DNA from: Acanthopleura granulata
Lineage: Eukaryota; Mollusca; Polyplacophora; Chitonida; Chitonidae
Direction of reading: 5' to 3'
NCBI GenBank assembly: GCA_016165875.1
Contig: JABBOT010000034.1
Location: 2,149,322-2,213,321, forward strand
Length of the DNA: 64,000 nt
The translations under genes and the position numbers were made by a program. This document shows, piece by piece, positions 42,616 through 54,934 of the stretch. The notes beneath the pieces were generated by a model. That model was not told where the DNA came from. It was given only the letters and a program-made list of their open reading frames with translations, and did not search any database. Every line of letters starts with the position of its first letter. Position 1 is the stretch's first letter.

Positions 42616-43172
42616 CAGTTGGTGTTTTTAATCTCAGGCTAAACCAATTACGGATGTGACGCGCCCACAGAATCGGAGCGGCCTTCAACATAACCTCATT
42701 CAGCCTGGTGCAACTGATATTTGCCTTGGAGTTACCGTTCTTACATTAATGAAGAGTTTTTTCCCAGCAGGGGATGTTTCCCCCAGGCTGTATAATCAAG
42801 AACTTTTACTGTTAAAGGGACGTTCAGCATCTTTAATTCCTGAAACATTTTGGCCATTTGCTGTTGTAAATATGTCCTAGTCGCCAATAATGCTAAACGC
42901 AGTAGCTGATGGCGCAGTTTATTTAAAGCAGATACATGGTCTGCACCACTGAATAACATAGAACTGTTTAGAAAGCATTAATGTGTCTCTAAATAGGACC
43001 CCAAACAAACATTAAACTTGAATGACGTGCATATATTCTAAATCGTCATTGTTACAAAATATGCTTCATTAGAACACGCCCAATAAAATACTACTGAAAT
43101 TAATGTTTATTAATTAATTTAGCTATCTTACACAGTTACACCACCTGTCCAAAATCTAAGATGACAGGTAGG

Positions 43173-43315
43173 TTAATTTATTTATTTCATTGCGGATGTA
43201 CGCCGTACTCATGATTATTTCCCTTATACGATGGTGGCCAGCATTGTGGTGGGGAGAACCCGGGCTGAGTCAGGGGAAATCCACGACCACCCGCAGTTTG
43301 CTGGCGCGGAGATAT
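43173..43315 (-). repeat. SINE family S, partial, unit-1 specific
   Basis: Minus-oriented 3' body with TTTATTTATTT tail side, then gtacgccgtactcatgatta and 'accacccgcagtttgctgg'. Unit 2 has uninterrupted sequence here (near 60905), so the insertion postdates the duplication or was lost in unit 2. Confidence 0.72.
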
Positions 43316-44091
43316 TGATTGGTGATTAAAGGCATGATCTGGTAAGATTTATATATTTAGAAAAGTCAAATTAAACCGGAGTACTAAGAGATAACACGTT
43401 GGCTATCTCCCAAATAACCGCATAGATTTTCACTGGACACATTGGTGAAAGTTCTCTCGAACGAATGTCCTGTAACGTTAGACAAAAGACCCTACATAGC
43501 GTAAACTAGAACTCGCACTGAGCTCTCACTAGGCAATTTGTCAGTGTGATTGCTGTTAAACACCATGCTCAGTCGACCGCTTATTGTCTCCACGCGATAA
43601 ATGAGCTTCCGGAAGTACAACCAGACGGCCAAAGCTCATTTGATGAAAACCTCTAGGACTAAGCTGGGGTAGTGGGTAGAAATTGAGACATTTGTTAATC
43701 GTGAAAGAATTTTGAGGCATAAGTAAATTGCCAACATCTCGATTAGGGGAATATCAACATTAATAAAAACTAAAAACACTGACGAGACGTCCAGAGATTG
43801 ACTGCAACAACGATGAAGCCACAAAACGGACATATGAAATTGGCCTCTTAGTTTGACAAACTACGTTTTGTGTTTGTCTCATAGATAAGAATAAAAACGT
43901 AATGTATTAGAGGTGCCTAAAGTTTATCTGTGCCTCAGTGTGAAACAAGAAGAGATGATTGCATATATGCTTTAATGCATGGGGTAACGGTGATGACATA
44001 AATTGTCTGGTTTCAATGCATAATGATGCTTCTTTTGGTTTATAACCGACGGTTTGGCCAGAAAAGGTTGAACGATAAAGGAAGAACTGCT

Positions 44092-44340
44092 GATTTATTT
44101 CATTGTTGTTTTACGCCGTACTCAAGAATATTTCACGGCGGCGGCCAGTATTATTGTGGGAGGAAACCGGGCAGAGCCCAGGGGAAACAAACGGCCATTC
44201 GCAGGTTGCTGGTAGCCCTTCCCGCGTACGGCCGGAGAGGAAGCCAGTATGAGCTGAACTTGGACTCACAGCATTGGTGGGAGGCTTCGGGTCATTACGC
44301 TAAACAACTGAGCCTCAGAGGTCCGCGAAGAACTAATATG
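44092..44340 (-). repeat. SINE family S, long copy, unit-1 specific
   Basis: Tail-side 'tttatttcattgttgtttta', then 'cgccgtactcaagaatattt', body 'gtgggaggaaaccgggcaga', and head-side 'gtacggccggagaggaagcc' to 'gaggcttcgggtcattacgc'. The 117-codon ORF over it is incidental. The matching place in unit 2 (about 61675) lacks it. Confidence 0.8.
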
Positions 44341-44359
44341 TTATATGTCGGGTTTCAAA

Positions 44360-44625
44360 ATGTAAGGGTATCATAATCGGAGAAAAAAAAAATAATAAAC
44401 AATGTTGAATGATAACAATGATAAAATGTTTACAACATGGGTATATCTTTCCAGAATGTGAGCTCTATGTACAATAACACCGAACTCTTAAACGCTAAAG
44501 CCTCGAGAACACGCGAGTGAAATCAAGGGCAGGCTATAAACGTATATAAAGAGTAAAATCTAGGTCAGACACTGAGCCACTTAGCGCCAAAAATATCATA
44601 CAATATTTTAAATACGAGGTTCGTA
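44360..44625 (-). repeat. Interspersed repeat K, copy 3, partial
   Basis: Matches 39860-40075, e.g. 'gggtatatctttcc', 'gagctctatgtacaat', 'gcctcgagaacacgcg', 'aggtcagacac' and 'aatattttaaa'. Only the 5' third of K is present (sense on the minus strand). Confidence 0.7.
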
Positions 44626-44639
44626 ACTCAAAAGCATCA

Positions 44640-44762
44640 CGGGACATTTGTCGTGTTATTATTAGAATATTTCACTTATACGACGGCGGCCAGCACTATG
44701 GTTGGAGGAAGCCGGACAGAGCCCGGGTAAACCTACGATCATACGCAGGTTGCTGACAGGTT
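44640..44762 (-). repeat. SINE family S, partial
   Basis: 'tatttcacttatacgacggc' followed by 'ggccagcac', 'agagcccgggtaaacc' and 'gcaggttgctgacagg'. Lies within the unit-1-specific insertion. Confidence 0.7.
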
Positions 44763-45159
44763 GTGTTATAAGAAATGGAATTATGTTGGTGATCTTTAAA
44801 TAGAACGGTTAGAGTTTTTATTTACATGTACAAGCCTGAATATAAAGTCACTTAATGATGTGGAATCCCCTTTCCATCTCCTTGTATAAAAATCATGACG
44901 AATTACACTGATTTAAAAAGTTTGCATAAACAATCGAGTGATATATCCTGTAGACGTGCACAGATCATATTGGCAGAACACCTAATACTGACACACTTTT
45001 TAATGACGACTTTGATGGTTTGATTATTCCGTATCTCGATTAATATAGTTGTTTTTACCAACATATAACTACCACGCAATATAACATTTTTTAGAGCTGA
45101 GAGAAAACGTGTGGGCCGGTTAACTATGAGGATTTGTGTTTGGGAAACTCGTGTTGAGC

Positions 45160-46700
45160 TACCGGGGAGCCAGAGGTAGGCGGAGGTCTGACACAAAAAT
45201 TACGATTTCGAGGCAAATTTCAAGTTTTACTTCAAGATAATGGACAAGTCAACAGCATTATCTAAGCTCATCGCGCTCGCTCTCCTCGTGGTCGGGGTCA
45301 TGACATTTCACTCCAACTGACCAATGCCCGATGGAGGGTCTATTTTACAAACATGGATGATGTCATTCATAAGCCATACACTTTTACTACAGTTGTAAAA
45401 TCTTACACGCACTGCACGTGGCTAATATGTCGATACCTGAGAAAAGTAATGAATCAGAAAAATACTCGTAACAGGAGTATAACATGCCCCACACAAAGAA
45501 ACGTTTCACCAAATGTTGACAATAAATTACTTTTCGATCAACAATAACAGGAAATATGGGGGAAAGTCTAAACAGTGAACTTTAAAATATTATAAACTTC
45601 TAACCTGAAATCTGGTTCCATGCAAATAGGTGCATAGTGAAATTTGGCCAAGAAATTACGATGCAGCATATAATAGCATAATTAATACTACTAATAAGAT
45701 GGAGCGTATGTAAATCAGGTTCATTTTGTGAACTGTGTTAAATAATAGCACTATGGTGAGTGGCGAAAAAAATAGGTAAATTGTGTTGGACATGCCAAGA
45801 GTGCAAAATGTCTGGACAAAAATCTTTCTGGCTTAAATAACAGGTCTTCTCGTTTTAACAAATCCATGCTTCCAAACCGCTAAAGACATGGTGATAAAAT
45901 AAAACCACTCACGGCTAAATATTTTTGACGTATTAACATTGAAAGATCTGTCCTAACAACTTACGCTATGAGTTAGCTGGGAAGTGACGCTGACACATGA
46001 CAAGAAAATACACAGTAAAACAGTGTAGAGACACAAACATGAATACATGGAGCTTCTTTTCTGATTTAATACATAGCAGTAAACGAAGTTAAATGAAAAC
46101 CAACCTTGTGAGACAACAATTTAACATGTTTGAAGAACACAGTTCATAAATGATAGAGTTCAGGTATATGAAAAAATATGAGTTGACAGAGTGAAAAAGA
46201 CCTGATTCAAGGCTTCAGCATGTACCCCACTGACAAAATCCTCCAGTCTTAAAAAATATTTTGAAATTCACAAGACAGCACTATGGCACCAAAATTCAAG
46301 CATCTTACGCAAAATAATCAAATTAACTCAGATTAGGGGGAATCACATTTTACAAAGGCACCTGATGAAGGGGAAAAAAGCAGGTCATAGAATGATACCA
46401 AACAATACACAATATAATGACTATACATTGAGTAATTTAGAAAAAGACTGAGATCATGCAATCAACACTCGGTAATACACACCCAACATTGATGTGTTGA
46501 TGTAAGGTCATCGGAATGGTAAAAATAAGAGAGAAGATAATAGAAAAAAAACATTGGCAAATGGCTCCAACATTAAGCAAAAAAAATATGCATATAAATG
46601 TAGTGACGTGGAAATCGGTGTACGATAGCAGGAAAATATCCCATAATGATCTCACCAATACAACATACATGTAATTATGCAAAAATTCTGACTGGCTAGA
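45160..46700. other. AT-rich, no recognisable feature
   Basis: About 1.5 kb with chance ORFs only. It has no evident partner in unit 2 and may have arrived with the retroelement relic at 46.7-47.9 kb. Confidence 0.35.
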
Positions 46701-46707
46701 CATTTGA

Positions 46708-47940
46708 CTACCCAAGCTTATGGCATAAACTGAGGTGGTTTAATACTGAAAACTTTTCTATCTTTGCTGTCAGCAGCTCACCAAGTATCTGTACCAGATA
46801 CTCAGTATGAGTACCGAAATTCCTGTGACCCAATACATGCTTGATTTTCAGATAACCATGGGACGAACTGTCAGTGATACCAGAAGGGTTAACATGGCTA
46901 GAGCTTCTGTACCTAGCCGGTCGACGACGAGCTTTCCGAGAACGTTTGGAGATAAGCTGAGGGATAGTGCATTCTGATATGACCTCAGAGTGGGATTCGG
47001 ACTCACTGATAGAGGTGTATGCAGGAATGTTGTGTTGTACCTGGTGGGTAACAACACCATTACACAAATACGAAGCAGCACTTGGTTGGCGTACCTCAGC
47101 TTGATTTAAATAAATACGCTTCCGTTTCAAAGGGTCAGTCTGAGGGTCTCTAAGGCGAAACAAGTGTAGGCTGATAACCTCACAGATCACATAGGGATCA
47201 GCACATTTCTTCTGCGACCAGTGCCTACGTGTTCATTCAAGGATACAAGCAATGTCACCGGGGTAACATCCAAGGCCTTGAACTTAGCATTGGCACGGTC
47301 CAGCACTTTCGGTTGCCTGACCTGAGCGTTATTCTTCACTGCTTCTCGAATTGTCTGCTGTTTGTCTGTCACTGACTGCAGGTAAGTGGACATATAAACT
47401 GGCACACTGGACAAAGGGAATTGTGGTCGTTGACCAAACAGGACTTCAATGGGAGAATATCCATGGAAACTACTGACTGCAGAGTTCATTGCAAACACAA
47501 TCCCAGGTAATGTCTCATCCCAGGAATGACGACTGGTCTGTACATATCAGGTAAGGCGCTCAGCTAAATTCCGGTGGTTTCGCTCACAAGCACCCAGACA
47601 AATGTGTGTAAAGCTGGGGGTAAACTCCTTCTGCACACCCATGAGTTCATAGACTTCATGAGCCACCTCAGCAGTAAATTCTGAACCGGGATCACTCACT
47701 AAGGTATCACATACGCCATATGTGGTAAACGGATGGAAGGGAGGTGTTCCTCCGCTCAGGGCATCCTTTTTTGCGATGGGAACGGTGTACACAAATGTAC
47801 TAAACGTGAACTAGCAGTGAACACACAGCTGTGGCCCTGGACTGAGATGGGTAGGGGACCGAACAAGTCCACTTGTCATACCTGAAAAGGCTTCTTAGGT
47901 ACAGGGATGGCAGTCATACCCGACTTTGTGAGTTTCCCAG
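46708..47940 (-). pseudogene. Retrotransposon integrase relic (DD35E), likely Ty3/gypsy
   Basis: Minus-strand C-terminal pol fragment. Near 47850 a VDLFGPLPIS phrase supplies the first catalytic Asp. 47547-47792 gives SDPGSEF (second Asp) and GACERNHRNLAERL, whose Glu lies exactly 35 residues later. 47187-47498 continues with SFHGYSPIEVLFGQRPQFPL, typical of the integrase C-terminal region. 46708-47190 holds a basic tail (PLKRKRIYLNQAEVRQP; RKARRRPARYRSS). Frameshifts lie near 47190, 47500 and 47800. RT and LTRs are not visible. It is unrelated in sequence to the 37-42.6 kb gypsy element. Ty3/gypsy is more likely than BEL/Pao from the integrase wording, but this is not certain. Confidence 0.75.
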
Positions 47941-48129
47941 TAAGAATATTTCACTTCTACCACGGTGGATACCATTGTACTTTGGGAAGCCCGAACATAA
48001 ACCACGACCATCCGCACATGCTGGCAGACCTACCCAAGTACGGTCGTAGAGGAAGCCAGCATGTACGGCCGTAGAGAAAGCCAGCATGATCAACCGCATT
48101 GAGGAGAGGGTAGTGGGTAATAGTGCTCA
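47941..48129 (-). repeat. SINE family S, ancestral to the duplication
   Basis: 'agaatatttcacttctacca', 'accacgaccatccgcacatg', then 'gtacggtcgtagaggaagcc', with a small duplication of 'gtacggccgtagagaaagcc'. Its partner in unit 2 is the SINE at 62828-63030, in the same position relative to block delta, so this SINE predates the duplication. Confidence 0.7.
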
Positions 48130-48370
48130 TTAGCCACGAATGAATGAATGAGTATGGCTGAACGCCACACCAGCAATATCTCAGCCATATCGTGGTGAGA
48201 ACAAGGTGGAAACAACAGACGTTTCAGGTTTTCGATAAGGACGTGAGAACATTAAAAACAAAACAAAAACGTTCGGACATGATTAAAACCACGTAAGAAA
48301 CCAAAACAGTTAAAACTCGAAAACCAGCATGTTAAGGAAAGTTTATGAGAAATATTTATGAAAATAAAAT

Positions 48371-51300
48371 TTATATTTTATGATGAAGGCCAATGGCCTT
48401 CAAATATTTTATGACAGCGTCGCTAGCGATGCTGTCAAACAAATCATATATGGAGTTTACTGTGTAGAATCTTTGCCGAACATGGGCAAAGTCTACACAG
48501 TCAACAAGGATATGTTTGATGTATTCAGCACCACATCCAACACACTCGGGAGCACTGCTCCCATCCAGGATAAAATTGTGTGTTAGACGAGAATGCCCAA
48601 CACGGCATCTTGTTAAACCTACTTGGTCTCTACGAGACATACCAGTGTATGAGAATTATGAACAATGACGGGGTGAATAGTGTGCACTTTGTTACACACC
48701 TACAAGTCCCATTCATTCTGCTAAAGGCGACGAATATATTTAAGAATGTTAAATCGAAAGTCAGTATACGGGATTTTAACATTTGATATGGATTTACTCA
48801 CGGTAGATTTTGCCTCCCTCTCCCCGACTATGTTTCCATGGATACCAATATGACTTGGCACCCAACGGAATATAATATCCTTGCCTCTTTTAATCAATTT
48901 GCTATGTAAGGCTAAAATTCCCAAAATGAGCGTGTTTTTAAATTTATTACTCTGGATTGCCAAAAGGCAGGAGAGCGAGTCACTGCATATCATCGCTCTC
49001 TGCGCACGCCCAGAGGAAACATATGATAAGGCCGGGAGTATAGCCCTGGCTTCTGCAGAAAATATAGAAGATGAAGACGGAAGGCGAGGAGAAGAGACCC
49101 GCTGTTCCAAGACAGCCGCAGCCGCAACCTTGTCCGCATCCTTCGACCCGCCAGTGTATATAGATTTAAAATGTGCCTTAATTTCAGCAAAAGCTTGTTG
49201 AATTATAAGAGGATTTGTATTCGATTTATTATGTTGACGTAGAGCAAATATTAGTTTAGGTTGTGGAAGACGCCAGGGAGGAGACTCCGGAAAAGATACC
49301 GGAGCTATCTCCTCTAGCTTGATGTTAGCTTCCACAACATGGTCCCGTATACGAAGACCAAACGGAGGGATCTTGTTAGGACATTTGGTATATTTGTCTA
49401 CATATTATGGATTGAAAACACAGACGTAGGCAGGGTTTGTTGGGTGAGCTTTAAGCTTTGTTGCATATTGAAGGCTGAGTTTAATACGTCGGTCATGTAA
49501 AGAAGGCTCATTGGCTTCCACGTATAAGCTCTCTACTGGTGAGGTTCTAAAGGCACCAAGGCTGAGCCTCAGACCTTGGTGATGGACCGGATCCAACAGT
49601 TTTAAGATATGATTTCCTAGCGGAACCATAAATGACGGACCCATAGTCCAATTTAGACCTCACCAGAGAACGATATAAATTGAGTAAAACAGACCGGTCA
49701 GCACCCCAATCGGTGCTAGACACGATCTTAATTATATCGAGAGCCTTTGTACATTTGGCTTTAAGGAATTTAATATGAGGGATAAAAGATAGCTTACTAT
49801 CAAATATTATACCTAAAAATTTAGTTTCTCCTACAATTTTTATCTGTTCACCACAAAAATTAAGCTCGGGGTGTAGATAAAGTTTCAGTTTATTACAAAA
49901 ATCCACACCGACAGCTTTAGACGTTGAAACTCTAAAACCGTTTTCAGTTGTCCATTTCTCGATCTTTTTGAGACAAACCTGCAACTGACGTTCGATGTTA
50001 TTCATATTTTTCGCCCATTAGCACATCAGGAAATCATCCACAAATAAATAAACCTCTGTACCAGATGTTACGGTTTTAGCCATACTATTTATTTTTATGC
50101 TGAACAGAGTAGGCGATAGGATGCTGCCTTGGGTTACACCCATTTCCTGCTCATGAGAGTCAGAAAGGGTGGACCTCACCCGTACCCTACACTGACGATC
50201 AGATAAAAATTTGGATATAAATATTGGTAATCGGCCTTCAAGGCCCATATCCGCGAGGTCTTTTAAAATGCCATATTTCCATGTGGAGCCGTGGGCCTTT
50301 TCAAGGTCAAAAATATAGACGCCACATGTTCATTATTAATGAAACCATCGCGAATAGAAGTTCCGAACCGAACAAGGTGATCCACTGTGGATCTACCTTG
50401 ATGAAAACCACGTTTAACCACATATCCTTTATCCTTTATCATTTAGTAAGTCGAAGAGAGTCTCAAGTGGTTCAGATGGTAAATGGTTCAGAAATTTATA
50501 ATATACGTTATCAGGACCACATGCAGTACCATGTGCCTGTCTCAATGCAGGTTTTAGTTCATCGATATTAAAAGGACGATTATAATCCTCTAAGTTTTCA
50601 GAAGAAAAAGGGAATTTATTTTTCCCTTCTCAGTTTTTGATATGCTGAAATTCTGATGTATATTTCTCAGAAGAAGATTTTTGAGGCCTTGTATCAACTA
50701 ATTTATTAGCTATCTCGGATGAAGGAGTTAGCATATCATCTCCATCTTTCAGGTGTTGAACTTTTCCTTTATTATTTTTGCCCTTAAGTTTCTGAACCAT
50801 ACCTTACGCATGGGTGTTTTTGACGTAATACCTGAAACGAAGTTCCGCCAACAAGACCGTCTCTTGGACTTAAGTAATCGGCGAGCCTTAGCTGCAAGAA
50901 TAGGAACCTGGTTTAAATTATTATCAGTAGGAAAATGATTGAATTTGCGTTCAAATTTTTTACGGTCCTTTATGGCTTACGACAGTCATTGTCGTACCAG
51001 GGTTTACTTCTGGATTTTGAACTTGAATTTGGGATAGTTCTATCTGCAGCTCGTAAAATAAGCTCTTTCAATTTTAATATAGGGTCATCTGTTGCATTGA
51101 GAGTCTGTGGAGTGATATCAGCCTCACAGAACATCTCAAATGCCATCCAATTTGCTTTATCGAACTTCCACCTAGCTACACGTTGTAAAGAATTAGAAAT
51201 GGGATGTTCTAGAAAAATCGGAAAATGGCCAATGCCACAAAGATCCTCATGCACTCTCCAAGAAAAATCCAGGAGAAGTGATGGATCGGTGAGAGTGAGA

Positions 51301-51787
51301 TCGATAGCATAATAAGCGATATCAGAATAGTATCAGAACCATCACTGAAATAACACAGTTCCTCCTTGGTTAAAAAATCTTCTACTACCTTGCCCTTATT
51401 ATTTATGTTATTACTACCCCATAAGGGGTTATGAGAATGAAAATCTCCCATTATTATGAACGGCATAAGTAATTGTTCTTTCAAATTATGCAACTGGAAA
51501 GCTGAGAAAGAAGTGTTTGGAGGAATATAAACCGAACACAATGTGATTGTCTCAGACAATGAAACACGAACGGCCACAGCCTGAAGATCTGTATCCAGAG
51601 CAACAGGGTTAGGGATAATGTTGCTAGTTATGAAGACAGAGGAGCCGCCTGCAGCTCGCTCTTCTTCGTGACAAAATGTACTATGAAGTGAATAAGGGTT
51701 ATATTGAGGGTTATTTTATCTCTGTCAGATGTCTTCAGGTGAGTTCCCTATACAATTCCATTGTATAATTTTGTCTTATGTAGACAT
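48371..51787 (-). pseudogene. LINE ORF2 pseudogene, copy G
   Basis: Fragments in order from the C-terminus: Cys/His end at 48371-48640, RNase H at 48721-49335 (YTGGSKDAD with the first Asp changed to Gly; SAEARAIL; WVPSHIGIHGN), thumb and fingers at 49405-50005, and RT core at 50018-50248 (VTQGSILSP; LFVDDF, so FVDD). There is then a deletion of several hundred bases, then the endonuclease at 50970-51577 (MGDFHSHNPLWGS; GIGHFP, where SDH is lost). The ORF2 ATG is followed by a stop after three codons (M-S-T). Clearly dead. Confidence 0.85.
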
Positions 51788-53650
51788 TACGGAAGGAGGC
51801 GTATTGGAGATTTTTCTTTGTGTCTGGGCCGAGGACGACCCTTCCTTGGTGATCGAGTGGAAGATCTCCCTGGTGCGGGTGATGTATCCATCACATCCGC
51901 ATCTGATGTTGAAGGGACAACGTCTTCCAACGATCCGAACTTAATAAATGTTTGCACAGGATCTCTTGTGGCCTTAGAGAGACGTTCTGTAGGGCCACTC
52001 GGTTTACTGGTTTTAATATTATTACTTTGAAGTTTGTTTTTGGATTTGTTTCTGTCATTATGATTTTTAGAGGGCTGAGGTTCAGGTATAATATTTCTTT
52101 CTGCATTCTTTACTGGTTTTATTTCTTGTACTGAGGTGGTCTGGGTTGAACAAGAGTTCCGGACAGGTTGAGCCGAAGGTTCCAAAGAGATCGATCCAGG
52201 TTTGTCGTTTCCAATGGGCCAAGTCAAGGAAGTTTGAGTTGCAACAGATGCTGCAGCTCGCTTGACTATATCGGCAAACGAAGTCTGCGGTGAGGTACTC
52301 GAAAGCGAGGCCAATTTGCGGGACTCCCGATAGGAAATGTTGTTTTTAGCTTTTAAATTGATTATTTGTTTTTCTTTGATGAAAAGAGGACAGTCCTTAG
52401 AGGAGGCCGTGTGATCTTCACCGCAATTGCAGCATTTAACTGTGTTGCTGCAGTCAAAACCATCATGAGCTTCACTGTCGCATCGGAAACAAACCAGTTT
52501 ATTTTTACATTGGCCTTTGCCATGACCAAATTTTTGGCAAGTAAAACATTGTGTTGCGTTAGGTATGTATAAATCCGCATTAACACCATACGGGTCAATG
52601 TAGATATAGGATGTTAGAGAGGTGCTGTTAAAGATCAACATGTATGTGTTTAATTTGAGGATGTTGCCAGCTTTTTTTGTTGTGAAACGCTTCACTCTGA
52701 CAACACCCTGTGGTTTTAATTCCGTACAGATTTCTTCCTCAGATAGGTCGGAGATATCCCCATCCCTGTCACGTATTATGCCCTGATAGCTCTTCAGGAT
52801 CTTGTGAGCGGATGTAAAAACAGATATATCGGAAATTTTATTTAATGATAATTTTTTGGTTGTTGTTTCCGGAAACATTCGATGAGATTGTCTCCGGATT
52901 GTTGTTTTTTCACGTTTTTTAAAGTGCCTGCTGCACCTTGTAATGCCCTTTTTAAAAGAAAAAGATGAATTTTAGAGGCCGGCTTTTGTTCACTCTGTGT
53001 TGAAAGAACAATAAAAACCGGTCAACTTCCCTGTCCATTGTCAAGTGGGTCTGACAGAACCTCCACCTTTCTCTTTTCACCAGACAAGATGCCGCGTCGG
53101 GCATTCTCGTCTAACACACAATTTTATCCTGGATGGGAGCAGTGCTCCCGAGTGTGTTGGATATGATGCGCAATACGGCATCTAACATAACCTTGTTGAC
53201 TCTGTGGACTTCGCTCATATTCGGGAAAGATTCTACCCAGTTAACTCTATATTTGACTTATTTGACAGCGTCGCTGGCAATGCTGTGATAATTTTTTTAA
53301 GGCTGTTGGCCTGTATAATAGAATATAATTAATATACATATGTATGTATATTTCATCGTATGAAATATACATATGTATGTATATTTCATCGTATGAAATA
53401 CCAAACAATTGTGGTTTTCGACTTTTAACTAACATTTACTTTTTTAACTTGAATGTTCATCCATCATGTCGAATACTATTCAAGGCTTCCTGATTTGAAC
53501 ATGTTCCCGCCACGATATGGCTGAGATATTGTCAGTGAGACGTTAAGCTAAAATCATTCATTGATTCATTCTTTTTATCACCCCGTGAAATTGGCTGAGA
53601 GGACGATCGAAAATTAGAGACATTTGGCGAAAGGTTTAGGGAAGTCATAA
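51787..53650 (-). pseudogene. LINE ORF1 pseudogene, copy G, split by fragment H
   Basis: The C-terminal 363 codons are open from 52878 to 51787. Knuckles are CFTCQKFGHGKGQC, CFRCDSEAHDGFDC (Gly to Ala before His) and CCNCGEDHTASSKDC, with the basic RSPRKGRPRPRHKEK tail. The N-terminal part (start near 53648) is frameshifted and interrupted at 53085-53570 by a LINE fragment in the opposite orientation. The stop and ORF2 ATG overlap as TAATG is kept at about 51787. Confidence 0.85.
53085..53570 (+). mobile_element. 5'-truncated LINE fragment H in antisense to host LINE G
   Basis: Plus-strand LINE 3' end: the Cys/His region of ORF2 (GHSRLTHNFILDG readable near 53100-53140), then degraded 3' UTR ending gccacgatatggctgagata and a CATT-like tail at 53554-53570. 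It is flanked by imperfect copies of the host ORF1 phrase ctttt(t)NtcaccN. A 33-bp unit is tandemly duplicated at 53332-53364 and 53365-53397. Confidence 0.8.
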
Positions 53651-54129
53651 TAAATAGTTAGGAATTCACCCCACGTGTTCCCCACCCACCGCGGAGTGCC
53701 AACAAGGGCGATACCTGAACCTGGGGATACCCATCAGGAAATACAGCAAGGATTCCACATGGGGTATACTCAAATCGATGGCCTTAATATTCACACCCCA
53801 TTCCCCACCTGAGCTCCTCCATCACCCACCCAATGAAGGAGGTAGCACGTCTTTGGAGAAGGAAGGACCGAAGTGGAGTGTTGTTCATGAGGATCTCGCA
53901 AGATCAACCCGCCCTCAGCCACCAGGATCCCATCCTCCCCCATCACGGGTCGCAACCCACGGCAAACAGGTTGCCCCTTTTAGTCGCCTTGTACGACAAG
54001 CCCGGGGAGGCTGTGGAACTATTCTATTCACCGGAACCACACGGAAGAAAAAAAAAACTTTAGTCGCCTAGAGAAGTAGGGCCCTACTGTTTTCGCTCCC
54101 GGGAACCCCACGGGTGCCTTAGTCACGAC

Positions 54130-54930
54130 TCCGTGATAACGACTGGTTGATCTAATGGATTCTCTCGCCAGAAACACGAAGGTAGCCATCAGTTCTGTTT
54201 TGGCCTCATACCCCGCAGTGTCACTTCAGACGTCTTCCACCATATCACCCTGTATCACTATCTTTTTTTTTTTGGTGACGCGAGAGTTTAAGGGAAAATC
54301 CGATTTAATAAACAGCCGAGCCCACATTCACAACAGGTCGTCTGTCATATTTGTGGTTGTGTTTCGTACAAGACATTCCCTACGTTATTCAGGGGATTTT
54401 CGCGAAAAGTTATGAAAAGGTGATTTAGGTGTACTGCGTTCGCATCAGTGGAAAAATATCATCACATTCAGGATGTTAAAATGCATGTATTTCGTCAGAA
54501 CTGTTCATTACGCTCTCTATGGGAACAGTTAGAACATCCACATAAACACGATATTTCATCTTATAAAGATGGGCTTCATGATACCTTTTGTATTGTCAGC
54601 TGTCCCGCGAGTGAGGTACCATCGCGGCGCCTCGTTCTGACGGAGACTGCATATGGCGCGAATTGTTTGCAACCTGTAAAATGAAGCTTTGCTCAGGTTT
54701 GAAGTGGAGAGTTCGCTAACTGAAAAGAATTATGAAAACGTTTTTGTACAATTGTGATAAAAGTTCTGATGATTTGCATTCCCATTAAATTCGTGATATC
54801 ACGTCTTCACTAATCTCGTGAAGTGTTTCGTACAGTAAGCACGTAAGTACAAACTGGGTGATGAGTGCTTAAACTAGAGATTGAGAGGAACTTTCAGTTT
54901 CTCTAGGTATTTAACAACATGACAATATAC
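54130..54930 (+). repeat. Segmental duplication block delta, copy 1
   Basis: Matches 63042-63990 with many substitutions. Landmarks are 'tctaatggattc', 'gtagccatcagttctg', 'tttaataaacagc', 'gttaaaatg', 'gtaagca' and 'aactttcagtttctct'. No conserved protein frame is evident between copies. Confidence 0.7.
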
Positions 54931-54934
54931 AATA

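Larger units (their letters stand above)
42616..45155 (+). repeat. Segmental duplication block gamma, part 2
   Basis: Continues the match to unit 2 (about 60476-62100). Landmarks are 'caggctaaa', 'gattggtgattaa', 'agcgtaaactagaactcgc' (variant), 'gcatggggtaacggtgatga', 'atgcataatgatgcttct', 'cagcctgaatataaagt', 'accacgcaatataacatt', 'gagagaaaacgtgtgggccg' and 'gtgtttgggaaactcg'. Compared with unit 2 it has gained SINEs at about 43173, 44092 and 44640 and a K fragment at about 44360. Confidence 0.8.
48140..54118 (-). mobile_element. Decayed I-clade LINE copy G
   Basis: Full-span minus-strand LINE with tail at 48140 and 5' end at about 54118 (minus-strand acccgtggggttcccgggag). Target duplications ttagccacga (48130-48139) and ttagtcacga (54119-54128) differ at one base. 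It has internal deletions in RT (near 50415) and the 5' UTR (near 53847), and a plus-strand LINE fragment (H) inserted near 53085. The pre-insertion site survives in unit 2 near 63024-63041. Confidence 0.88.

Noticed and set aside
44023..44376. 117-codon ORF
   Set aside because: Mostly translated SINE sequence in the reverse orientation.
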